NCBI GenBank assembly: GCA_964402955.1
Contig: CAYOEZ010000168.1
Coordinates: 1-11,024, forward strand
DNA length: 11,024 nt
Reading direction: 5' to 3'
Source of the DNA: CAYOEZ01 sp964402955
GTDB lineage: Bacteria > Chloroflexota > DTOL01 > DAOUCN01
Under the pieces are notes generated by a model. The model was not told the DNA's origin. It searched no databases and saw only the letters and a list, made by a program, of their open reading frames with translations. This document shows, one piece after another, positions 1 to 6,366 of this stretch (positions are counted from its first letter, which is position 1; every line of letters starts with the position of its first letter). Made by a program: the position numbers and the translations under genes.

Positions 1-846
1 GGCGAAGTCTTGCGCCGCCTGCGGGAAGAGCGGAATGGCAAAGCGCAGATAGCCATAGACCCCCATCTTCAGCAGCAGGCCGGCCAGTAGCACAGATCCG
101 GCCGTCGGCGCTTCCACATGGGCATCGGGCAGCCACGTATGCAGCGGGAAAAGCGGCACCTTAATGTCAAAGGCGAGCGCAAATGCGGCAAAGAGCCATG
201 TCTGCATGCCTGCGCCCACGGGAGTCTTGAGCAGGATGGCCAGAGAGAACGTAAGTAGTCCGGCGGACTGCTGCATCAAGAAGGCGACGCTCAGGATGGC
301 AATGAGCATCAGGACGCTGCCTGCCATCGTAAACAACACGAACTTGATCGCAGCATAGATGCGGCGCGGCCCGCCCCACACCCCGATCAGGAAGTACATG
401 GGGATCAACATCGCTTCCCAGAAGACGTAAAACAAGAAGAGGTCAGTCGCTACAAACACGCCAATCATCCCGGTCTCCAGGAGCAACATGATGATCATGT
501 ACTCTTTGAGCCGATCTTTCACTCCTGTCCACGACGAGAGGATCGCCAGCGGCGCCAGGAACGTTGTCAGCAGGACCAGCCACAGGCTGATGCCATCGAC
601 GCCAAGCTGATAGCTGATGCCCAGATCGCTGACCCAGGGCAGAGACTCGGTGAATTGCATCTCCGCCGAACCGACCCGGAAGTAGGCATACAGGAGCAGC
701 GAGACAGCAAACGTCAGCAGCGAGACAGCCAGAGCCAGGCTCTTGATCGCTTTCTCGTTTGATCGCGGGGCCAGAGCCACCACCAGCGCTCCCACCATGG
801 GCAAGAAGGTGACAATCGAGAGCACGGGAAGATTCAGTTCATTCAT
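1..846 (-). CDS. nuoM: NADH-quinone oxidoreductase subunit M (proton-pumping antiporter-like subunit), 3' end cut by window edge
   Basis: This is the first 282 residues of NuoM, a multi-helix membrane subunit of complex I related to Mrp antiporters that forms one of its ion channels. The reading frame stays open to the window edge, so the C-terminal part (roughly 200 residues by family size) is missing. Visible family signatures are the WEAMLIPMY stretch at about 143-151 with Glu144, which matches the essential glutamate of E. coli NuoM, and the block KVPLFPLHTWLPDAHVEAPT at about 229-248 with the channel lysine Lys229. Lys260 in the LLLKMG motif matches a further channel lysine. The ATG at 846-844 directly follows the TAA stop of the upstream gene (847-849) with no spacer. 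Only a weak GGTGA ribosome-binding site precedes it, so translational coupling is likely. Asp227, two residues before Lys229, is unusual for a position that is normally small or hydrophobic. Confidence 0.97.
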   Translation of the reverse strand, partial: MNELNLPVLSIVTFLPMVGALVVALAPRSNEKAIKSLALAVSLLTFAVSLLLYAYFRVGSAEMQFTESLPWVSDLGISYQLGVDGISLWLVLLTTFLAPLAILSSWTGVKDRLKEYMIIMLLLETGMIGVFVATDLFLFYVFWEAMLIPMYFLIGVWGGPRRIYAAIKFVLFTMAGSVLMLIAILSVAFLMQQSAGLLTFSLAILLKTPVGAGMQTWLFAAFALAFDIKVPLFPLHTWLPDAHVEAPTAGSVLLAGLLLKMGVYGYLRFAIPLFPQAAQDFA

Positions 847-1683
847 TTATTTCACCACAAGCGTGTTCTTGATCAGGTCGAACCCGGGCTGCACACCGCC
901 CAGGTAAGCATCGGCAGCCTGTGTGTACAAGGTGAACGACGACTTGCCCCCACGGAAGGAGAGAATTGTGCTGGTCATGGGCACGCCGTTGAACGTAAAC
1001 GTCATGCGGTAACCCTCGGCGTCGGTCCCGCCTACACTTCCCTTCAGCGTGGTGACGGTCGCGCCGCTGAACTGCTTCTTCATCGTTTCGAGTAGCGTCG
1101 CCGAAAGCTGGGCGGGATCCATCTCTGCGCCGTACATGGTCAGCGTCAACAGCGCGCCGTCCGGCCCTTCCAGAGTTACCACGGAGTAACGTTCCTTCGT
1201 TTCCTGCTTCAACTGCCAACCACTGGGGTAGCTGTAGCCTATCACCTGGCCGTTGACCGTTGACGACGCCGACGACACTTCCACTGTTTTCGTCGCTGCC
1301 AGGGTTGGGACGACCGTCGCCGTTGCCGCGAGCGCCGTCGCAGTGGCTGTTGGCGGCACGGCCGATGCCGTTGCGGTTGCGGTTGCAGTTGCGGTTGGCG
1401 TTGCAGTTGCCGTTGCGGTTGCCGTTAGCGTTGACGGCGGCGCGGCGACAGGCGTCACCACGGTCACGGTTGCGCCAGGCGCTAACGTCGCAGTTGACGT
1501 CGCGGCAACTGGAACCTGCGTAGCTGCCGGGATCGGGGTTGCCGTCGAACCAGCACTGGTCGGAGATGACGTCGCCGGAGGGAGCGTCACCGTTCCACCA
1601 CCGCCGCAACGGGCCACACCCACGGACACAACGACCACGACAGCGGCGACCACAACAACGGCAGCCAATAATCGTCCGTTCAT
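847..1683 (-). CDS. Membrane-anchored protein with Thr-Ala-rich linker and PsbP/DUF1795-like C-terminal domain, function unknown
   Basis: This 278-residue protein is not a known complex I subunit. Residues 4-25 are strongly hydrophobic (Ala/Val run) and look like a signal anchor or signal peptide. Cys26 follows, but Arg25 just before it argues against a true lipobox. Residues 30-135 are low complexity, rich in Thr, Ala, Pro and Val, with strict Thr-Ala alternation at 87-106; this is probably a flexible extracytoplasmic linker. Residues 140-278 look like a folded alpha/beta domain starting with a Y-S-Y-P-S-G-W motif, reminiscent of the PsbP/DUF1795 superfamily; that assignment is tentative. 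The ATG has a GAGG ribosome-binding site at 1690-1693 overlapping the nuoL stop region, three bases separate it from the nuoL TAA, and its own TAA abuts the nuoM ATG. It is therefore co-transcribed and probably co-translated with nuoL and nuoM. A role in assembly or stability of the membrane arm is possible but is only inferred. Confidence 0.85.
   Translation of the reverse strand: MNGRLLAAVVVVAAVVVVVSVGVARCGGGGTVTLPPATSSPTSAGSTATPIPAATQVPVAATSTATLAPGATVTVVTPVAAPPSTLTATATATATPTATATATATASAVPPTATATALAATATVVPTLAATKTVEVSSASSTVNGQVIGYSYPSGWQLKQETKERYSVVTLEGPDGALLTLTMYGAEMDPAQLSATLLETMKKQFSGATVTTLKGSVGGTDAEGYRMTFTFNGVPMTSTILSFRGGKSSFTLYTQAADAYLGGVQPGFDLIKNTLVVK
1366..1425 (-). repeat. Hexanucleotide coding repeat (Thr-Ala codon pairs)
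   Basis: About ten tandem units of the form ACN-GCA encode residues 87-106 of the anchored protein, with one Pro replacing an Ala. The Ala codon is almost always GCA while the Thr third base varies. That suggests expansion by replication slippage followed by drift. Copy number may vary between strains. Confidence 0.85.
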
Positions 1684-1686
1684 CTC

Positions 1687-3621
1687 TTACCTCAATAGAA
1701 CATATGCCAGCAGGATGATTGCCCCGCCAAAGATCATCAGGGCATACGAGCGCACATAGCCATCCTGTACCGCACGCAACTGCTGGCCACACCATACGAC
1801 CAGCGCGCCGATGCCGTTAGCTGCGCCATCGATCACCCGCACATCCAGCACCACTGCCAGCCAACCGGCCAGCCGTTTGAGCGGATTGACGACCACAGCC
1901 ACGTACAACTCATCGACGTGATATTTCTCATAGACCAAGGTATAGAGGGGACCAAACGACCGGGCTACCTTCCCCGGCAGTTCAGGACGCACGACGTAGG
2001 CGTAGTAGACAGCAAGAAAGGCAATCAGCGCTACAGCCACCGCTGCCAGCGTCAGCCCCCACTCTGTGCTCTGCTCGACGTGCACCACCGCTTCACCAAA
2101 AACCGGCGCCAGGAACTGCTCGAACTGATTGCCGCCGCCCAAAATCGCCGGCACACCCACATAGCCGCCCACAATCGCCAGAAGCGCCAGAATGAGCAGC
2201 GGCCAGGCCATGACCGGCGGCGACTCATGGGCATGCTGCTCCGTATGATGGTCTATACGCGACTCGCCCAGGAAGGTCAGCGCAACGACCCGCCAGATGT
2301 AGATAACCGTCATGCCAGCGGTGATGAGCGCCGCCAGCCAGAGGATGGGGCTGCCCTGGCTGCTCGTGAAGGCCTTGAGCAGAATCTCATCTTTGCTGAA
2401 GAATCCGGCAAAGCCTGGGATGCCCGAGATCGCCAGCGCGCCGATGACAAACGTCCAGAAGGTGACCGGCAGCCTGTACTGCAGGCCGCCCATCTGGCGC
2501 AGGTCGGTCTGGCCGCCAAGAGCCTGCATCACCGAGCCGGCGCAGAGGAAGAGTAGCGCCTTGAAGAAGGCATGGGTCATCAGGTGGAAGATACCGGCGG
2601 CGAAAGCGCCCACGCCGACCGCCAGGAACATGAAGCCAAGCTGGCTGATGGTCGAATAGGCGAGCACCTTCTTGATATCGTGCTGGACCATGGCCATCGA
2701 GGCGGCGAACATCGCCGTCAGCGCGCCGATAATCGCTGCCAGCATCATCGTTGCCGGGGCCAGTTCAAACAACACATGGCTGCGGGCAACCATATAGACG
2801 CCAGCGGTCACCATTGTCGCGGCATGGATGAGCGCCGACACAGGCGTGGGGCCTTCCATGGCATCGGGCAACCAGACATGGAGCGGGATCTGCGCCGACT
2901 TTCCGGTAGCGCCCATGAAGAGCAAGAACGTGATCAGCGTGGCCGTGCCGATCAACAGCCCGCCACCCAGGTCGAAGGTGGCGCCGCTTAACAGTTGCCC
3001 GGCCAGAGCAAAGACCTGGCCGTAGTCGAGCGTTCCGAACACAGCGAAGATCAGCATGACGCCCAGGGCAAAACCGAAGTCTCCAATGCGGTTGACGATG
3101 AACGCCTTCTTGCCGGCGTCGGCAGCGCTCTTGCGCGTGAACCAGAAGCCAATCAGCAGATATGAGCAGGCGCCGACCAGTTCCCAACCCACGTACAGCA
3201 GTAGGAAGTTATTGGCAAGCACAAGCGTCAGCATGGAGAACATGAACAGGTTGAGATACGTGAAGTAGCGCGCATAGCTCTCATCGTCAGCCATGTAGCC
3301 AGCGGAGTAGACGTGAATCAGAAAGCCGACGCCGCTCACGACCAGGATCATAATCGCCGACAAAGGGTCAAGCAGCAGCGCTACATCCACCTGGAAGTCG
3401 CCGACGGGAATCCAGGTGAACAGCTTGATGTTGATGAAGCGCTCGTCGGACGGCAAGCCCACAAGCTGCCACACGGCGATTGCCGCGGCGACGAACGCCA
3501 GCCCCACCACGCCCGGCCCGACGATGTTGACAAAGCGCCGTCCCATGCGATAGCCCAGGAAGGCGTTGAGCGCTACCCCCAGCAGGGGAAACGCCGGTAC
3601 GATCCACAGGTTTTCTAACAC
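1687..3621 (-). CDS. nuoL: NADH-quinone oxidoreductase subunit L
   Basis: NuoL, 644 residues (E. coli: about 613), is the distal antiporter-like subunit of the complex I membrane arm, including the long lateral helix near the C-terminus. The family hallmarks are all visible: the WELVG motif with Glu147 (E. coli Glu144 equivalent), the N-R-I-G-D motif with Asp181, the segment GATGKSAQIPLHVWLPDAME at 237-256 with channel Lys241, the HAFFKALLF motif with Lys354, and the GFFSKDEI motif with Lys410. The start is GTG at 3621-3619, chosen because the protein then begins MLENLWIVPAFPLLG as NuoL proteins do. A GAGG-type site lies at 3633-3636, about 11 bases upstream, which is a long spacer. It is separated from nuoK by the inserted dehydrogenase gene and followed after three bases by the anchored hypothetical protein. 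Confidence 0.98.
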   Translation of the reverse strand: MLENLWIVPAFPLLGVALNAFLGYRMGRRFVNIVGPGVVGLAFVAAAIAVWQLVGLPSDERFINIKLFTWIPVGDFQVDVALLLDPLSAIMILVVSGVGFLIHVYSAGYMADDESYARYFTYLNLFMFSMLTLVLANNFLLLYVGWELVGACSYLLIGFWFTRKSAADAGKKAFIVNRIGDFGFALGVMLIFAVFGTLDYGQVFALAGQLLSGATFDLGGGLLIGTATLITFLLFMGATGKSAQIPLHVWLPDAMEGPTPVSALIHAATMVTAGVYMVARSHVLFELAPATMMLAAIIGALTAMFAASMAMVQHDIKKVLAYSTISQLGFMFLAVGVGAFAAGIFHLMTHAFFKALLFLCAGSVMQALGGQTDLRQMGGLQYRLPVTFWTFVIGALAISGIPGFAGFFSKDEILLKAFTSSQGSPILWLAALITAGMTVIYIWRVVALTFLGESRIDHHTEQHAHESPPVMAWPLLILALLAIVGGYVGVPAILGGGNQFEQFLAPVFGEAVVHVEQSTEWGLTLAAVAVALIAFLAVYYAYVVRPELPGKVARSFGPLYTLVYEKYHVDELYVAVVVNPLKRLAGWLAVVLDVRVIDGAANGIGALVVWCGQQLRAVQDGYVRSYALMIFGGAIILLAYVLLR

Positions 3622-3662
3622 GCCGATTTCACCCTCACCCTATCTCTATCCTGATCGCGGAT

Positions 3663-3693
3663 CCCTGACCCCGAAACCCGGATCCCTGCCCCC
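3663..3693 (-). repeat. G-tract cluster (putative G-quadruplex), dehydrogenase-nuoL gap
   Basis: On the coding strand there are five G-tracts of lengths 5, 3, 3, 4 and 3, separated by loops of 2-4 bases, which fits the canonical G3+N1-7 quadruplex pattern. The first tract includes the G of the dehydrogenase TAG stop. A 9-base direct repeat (ggatccctg on the plus strand) occurs at 3659-3667 and 3680-3688. It lies about 40 bases upstream of the nuoL start. Quadruplex formation is predicted from sequence only. Confidence 0.6.
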
Positions 3694-4771
3694 TACGGCT
3701 TCAACGCAACCTTGATCGACTGCTCCGCCGACTTGACCATCGCCATGCTGTCGTTGAATGTCGCCAGCGGCCGCTGGTGTGTCACGATCTTGTCCGCTGG
3801 AATCAGTCCCTTTTGCAGCATGTCGATCGCCCGCGGGTAACAATAGGGACCCAAGTGCGACCCCATCAAGTTGATCTCTTTGGTGTCGCCGATGATCGTC
3901 CAGTCGGCCGAGACGTTCTCACGCATCACGCTGAACTCAACAAACGTGCCCAGCTTGCGAATCATCTGCAATCCCTGCGTCACCCCCGACGGGTGGCCGG
4001 TTGCCTCGATGTACACGTCGCAGCCATAGCCGTCGGTCAGCTTGCGCACCTCGTCCACCACGTCAACCGTGCCCGGATTCATGCCCATATCGGCCCCGCA
4101 CGCCCTGGCTACATCCAGGCGGTGGTCTTTCAGGTCAAGAGCGATCAGCAAAGCAGGTTTCTTCAGGCGAGCCGCCGCCACCTGCCCAGCCCGAGCGGCC
4201 CACAGCCGGCCACGACAACCACGTCACCCTGCTTGATGTCGCCGCGGTCAACGGCATGAATCGAGCAGGAGAGCGGCTCAATCAAGACAGCCTGCTCCAG
4301 CGGCATCGCCGCCGGTACCTTGTAATTCAACGCCTTGCGCGGGAAACGCATGTACTCGGCCATGGCGCCAAAGGCGTTCTGGCGGAAGCCGTAGACGTCG
4401 CCAAACTGGCACATCCAATATTGCCCGTTCTTACAGAAGCGGCATTCGCCGCAGGGCACGATCTGCTCGGAGATCGCCAGGTCGCCAATCTGTAAGCCAT
4501 ACGTCTCGCCCGCGCCGGCGCCTAGCTCGACCACTTCGCCCACGAACTCATGGCCAGGAATGACGGGCGGCTGGCAGTAGCCTGTGCGATCAGCGTCTCC
4601 CCAGAAGAGGCCTGCGCCCAGAAAACACTTCAGGTCGCTGGCGCAAATGCCGGCCAGCTTCACGCGCACCACAACCTCGCCGGGCCCTGCCTGCGGCGTC
4701 GGGCGCTCTTCCAGCCGATAATCCTCCGGCCCATAACAGACAACAGCCTGCATCGTCTTCGGCAATGACAT
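3693..4771 (-). pseudogene. Zinc-dependent medium-chain dehydrogenase, erythritol/threitol dehydrogenase-like, frameshifted
   Basis: In two adjacent frames this encodes a full-length medium-chain dehydrogenase (about 359 residues if joined), which would oxidise a polyol or alcohol with NAD(P). The first frame (4771 to 4163, 202 residues) holds the catalytic domain: Cys43 in G-I-C-A-S-D, His74-Glu75 in P-G-H-E, Glu165 in the E-P-L motif, and the structural zinc cysteines 107, 110, 113 and 121. It ends in the dinucleotide-binding loop AGCGPLGLG. The second frame continues from about 4184 with VAAARLKKPALLIALDL and runs to TAG at 3693-3695. Restoring one base between 4184 and 4185 rejoins the frames. 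The F-W-G-D, G-Q-Y-W-M-C and G-P-Y-C-Y-P motifs recall EltD-type erythritol/L-threitol dehydrogenases. The ATG at 4771 has GGAG seven bases upstream; an in-frame ATG at 4801 has a poorer site. Either a real inactivating mutation or a sequencing error is possible; the otherwise undegraded sequence suggests a recent event or an error. It is alien to a nuo operon. Confidence 0.85.
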
Positions 4772-4834
4772 ACACGCTCTCCACTTCACGCGCCTGTGCA
4801 TCGTTCCTGAGGCGCCAAACTCTTCTATGACTTG

Positions 4835-4866
4835 CCCCTCTACCCACTACCCTATACCCACTACCC
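4835..4866 (-). repeat. Heptanucleotide G-tract repeat (putative G-quadruplex), nuoK-dehydrogenase gap
   Basis: Four tandem 7-base units of the form GGGTAnn (4866 down to 4839) end in a GGGG tract at 4835-4838 on the coding strand. That gives five evenly spaced G-tracts with 4-base loops. A sixth GGG (4874-4876) precedes the nuoK stop codon. The layout resembles the short tandem heptamer repeats known from cyanobacterial intergenic regions and fits a G-quadruplex pattern. The repeat sits between the nuoK stop and the dehydrogenase start. Confidence 0.7.
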
Positions 4867-4870
4867 TGCT

Positions 4871-5173
4871 TCACCCGTGCAGCTTGCTGATGTCGTCCAC
4901 ATCCACACTTGCACGCGTGCGAAAGATGGCCACAATGATTGCCAGGCCGACCGTTACTTCGGCAGCAGCGACCGTAATCACGAAGAAAACGAAGATCTGT
5001 CCGGTCATCGACTGGAGTTGGCGCGCGAAGGCGACGAAGGCCAGGTTGGCCGCGTTAAGCATCATTTCCACGGACATGAACATGATCAGCGGGTTACGCC
5101 GGATCAAGACGCCCAACGCCCCCAGGCCAAACAGAATGCCGCTCACAATCAGAAAATACTCGGTCGGAACCAT
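4871..5173 (-). CDS. nuoK: NADH-quinone oxidoreductase subunit K
   Basis: NuoK, 100 residues, the usual length, is a three-helix membrane subunit of complex I homologous to MrpC. The two conserved membrane glutamates fall at Glu36 (in M-S-V-E-M-M-L-N-A-A-N) and Glu72 (in V-A-A-A-E-V-T-V-G-L-A), the same numbers as in E. coli NuoK, where they are needed for proton translocation. The ATG at 5173-5171 follows a strong GGAGGG site (5178-5183) with a short 4-base spacer. An in-frame TAG immediately precedes the ATG, so no N-terminal extension is possible. It is separated from nuoJ by 83 bases of G-rich sequence. Confidence 0.98.
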   Translation of the reverse strand: MVPTEYFLIVSGILFGLGALGVLIRRNPLIMFMSVEMMLNAANLAFVAFARQLQSMTGQIFVFFVITVAAAEVTVGLAIIVAIFRTRASVDVDDISKLHG

Positions 5174-5177
5174 CTAT

Positions 5178-5183
5178 CCCTCC
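5178..5183 (-). promoter_or_regulatory. nuoK ribosome-binding site next to a hairpin
   Basis: GGAGGG on the coding strand ends four bases before the nuoK ATG and fixes that start. It begins directly after the 3' arm of the hairpin at 5184-5207, so folding upstream could affect ribosome access. Confidence 0.75.
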
Positions 5184-5207
5184 AGGGGCAGAGCAAGCAC
5201 TGCCCCT
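5184..5207 (-). repeat. Inverted repeat / hairpin upstream of nuoK
   Basis: A perfect 8-base stem (AGGGGCAG pairing with CTGCCCCT) flanks an 8-base loop. It lacks a following U-run, so it is not a typical intrinsic terminator. It may be a copy of a dispersed palindromic repeat. One arm shares the GGGG tract at 5203-5206 with the neighbouring G-tract cluster. Confidence 0.7.
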
Positions 5208-5252
5208 ACTCCCACACCCATCCCGAATCCCTGCACCCTGAGCCCTGACCCC
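5203..5252 (-). repeat. Eight consecutive G-tracts (putative G-quadruplex region), nuoJ-nuoK gap
   Basis: The coding strand carries eight G-tracts of three or four bases in 50 bases, with loops of 2-4 bases. This is enough for one quadruplex with spare tracts, or two in tandem. It begins four bases after the nuoJ TGA stop. The region has no gene apart from a doubtful 15-codon reading frame. Folding is predicted, not shown. Confidence 0.7.
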
Positions 5253-5256
5253 TGCA

Positions 5257-5772
5257 TCATACCCTTCGCTTGCCAAGCACAACCGCGCCGACCAGCGCAA
5301 CGACAAGCAAGAGTGACGTCACTTCAAAGGGGAGCAGATAGTCCGTAAAGAGGACGCGGCCCACAGCCTGCACGCTGCCGCCCAAATCGTTCATATGCTC
5401 GAGAGTATACGGCCCTCTATCTGGACTGATGGCGCCCGACACAAAGACAAAGACAATCTGCCCGATCAAGACGACAGCCAAGGGAAGGGCGATCCAGCCC
5501 TGCCAGCGCATGCGACGCAGCAGGTGAGGCTCACCGGCCGGGCTCAGCAGCATGATCACGAACACGAACAGCACCATGATGGCGCCGGCATACACCGCCA
5601 ACTGCACCGCAGCCAGGAACTGGGCGTTGAGCAGGACGTAGAAGACAGCCAGACAGAAGAAATTGCCCACCAACAGCAGTGCGCTATAGACCGCATTGCG
5701 CGAGAAGATCACCCCGATGCCAGACACAACGGCAATGAAGGCAAACGCCAGAAAGATGGTCATCTCTCCCAT
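5257..5772 (-). CDS. nuoJ: NADH-quinone oxidoreductase subunit J
   Basis: NuoJ, 171 residues, is a membrane subunit of complex I with about five predicted helices, homologous to the N-terminal part of MrpA-associated subunits and mitochondrial ND6. The conserved third-helix motif is present as V-Y-A-G-A-I-M-V-L-F-V-F-V at about 60-72. The C-terminal family motif G-R-V-L-F-T-D-Y-L-L-P-F-E is also clear, followed by the last hydrophobic helix. The start at 5772 is preferred over an ATG three codons later because AGGAG at 5781-5785 sits eight bases upstream. The 74-base gap to nuoI holds no gene. Confidence 0.97.
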   Translation of the reverse strand: MGEMTIFLAFAFIAVVSGIGVIFSRNAVYSALLLVGNFFCLAVFYVLLNAQFLAAVQLAVYAGAIMVLFVFVIMLLSPAGEPHLLRRMRWQGWIALPLAVVLIGQIVFVFVSGAISPDRGPYTLEHMNDLGGSVQAVGRVLFTDYLLPFEVTSLLLVVALVGAVVLGKRRV

Positions 5773-5846
5773 ACGGCAAACTCCTAAGAGAACCCGGCAA
5801 CTGTGTCATCCTGAGCACACTTCAGGGGTACATCGGGCGCCCAGAG

Positions 5847-6275
5847 CTACTCAGTTGGTGAGTTCAGCAGCATCTCTTTGTCAAACACAAAGTGCTGGCG
5901 GTCGGTCGCCGCAAGCTCGAAGTTGCGCTTGAGCACAATCGCCCCTGTCGGGCAGGCTTCTTCACAATAGCCGCAGAAGATGCAGCGGATCATGTTGATC
6001 TCATAAACCGCGGCATAGCGCTCACCAGGCGATACGCGATGCTCCGGCGTGTTCTCGGCGGCGATCACCAATATCGCATCGGACGGGCAGGCAGCGGCAC
6101 ATAGTGAACAACCGATGCACTTCTCCAGCTCGTCAGGATAGCGCTGCAACTGGTGCCGGCCGCGGAAACGGGGCGGCAGCGCCGGCTTTACCTTGGGATA
6201 CATCTGCGTCACGCTCTTGCGGAAAACATGCGCCATCGTGACAGCCAGGCCCCGCAACAGCTCAACAATCATCAT
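5847..6275 (-). CDS. nuoI: NADH-quinone oxidoreductase subunit I (2x[4Fe-4S] ferredoxin-like)
   Basis: NuoI, 142 residues, carries clusters N6a and N6b and passes electrons from NuoG towards the quinone site. Two complete cluster motifs are visible: C-I-G-C-S-L-C-A-A-A-C-P and C-I-F-C-G-Y-C-E-E-A-C-P, each with the distal C-P that ligates the opposite cluster. An N-terminal amphipathic segment (L-L-R-G-L-A-V-T-M-A-H-V-F-R-K) is the usual membrane-facing helix. The start at 6275 is chosen over an in-frame ATG at 6305 because GAGGG at 6283-6287 lies seven bases upstream; the longer form would add ten residues unlike the family. The gene lies 91 bases after nuoH. The ribosome-binding site falls in a short palindrome. 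Confidence 0.97.
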   Translation of the reverse strand: MMIVELLRGLAVTMAHVFRKSVTQMYPKVKPALPPRFRGRHQLQRYPDELEKCIGCSLCAAACPSDAILVIAAENTPEHRVSPGERYAAVYEINMIRCIFCGYCEEACPTGAIVLKRNFELAATDRQHFVFDKEMLLNSPTE

Positions 6276-6282
6276 AGATAGT

Positions 6283-6296
6283 CCCTCTCCAGAGGG
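6283..6296 (-). promoter_or_regulatory. Palindrome overlapping the nuoI ribosome-binding site
   Basis: The sequence ccctctccagaggg is a perfect inverted repeat (6-base arms, or 5 base pairs closing a 4-base loop). On the mRNA it contains the GAGGG used as the nuoI ribosome-binding site, so the site could be paired. No ligand-binding structure is seen around it. Confidence 0.5.
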
Positions 6297-6366
6297 TTCA
6301 TCCACCCATACAAAACGACCCTGGCCTCATCCTCGGCAGCCGGCCGCGCAGACCAGCATTCCGGTC

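Larger units (their letters stand above)
5174..5221 (-). other. Possible 15-codon upstream reading frame abutting nuoK
   Basis: An ATG at 5221-5219 opens a 15-codon frame (MGVGVGAVLALPLEG) that ends with TAG at 5176-5174, directly before the nuoK ATG and in the same frame. An AGGG tract lies about seven bases upstream. It could be a coupling or leader peptide, but a frame this short within G-rich repeat sequence may arise by chance. Confidence 0.2.

Noticed and set aside
1253..1759. Plus-strand frame rich in Val-Ala
   Set aside because: It is the reverse reading of the Thr-Ala repeat in the anchored protein and ends inside nuoL.
839..1795. Second minus-strand frame of 318 codons over the anchored protein
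   Set aside because: Arg/Cys/Asn-rich out-of-frame reading that overlaps the nuoL end; the 278-codon frame fits the operon junctions exactly and has a ribosome-binding site.
4178..4190. Programmed frameshift in the dehydrogenase
   Set aside because: No canonical slippery heptamer in the right phase and no adjacent stimulatory structure recognised; a point deletion or sequencing error is simpler.
5808..5830. Small inverted repeat (cctga...tcagg) between nuoI and nuoJ as a terminator
   Set aside because: Only five base pairs, no U-run, and the operon continues directly into nuoJ with a strong ribosome-binding site.
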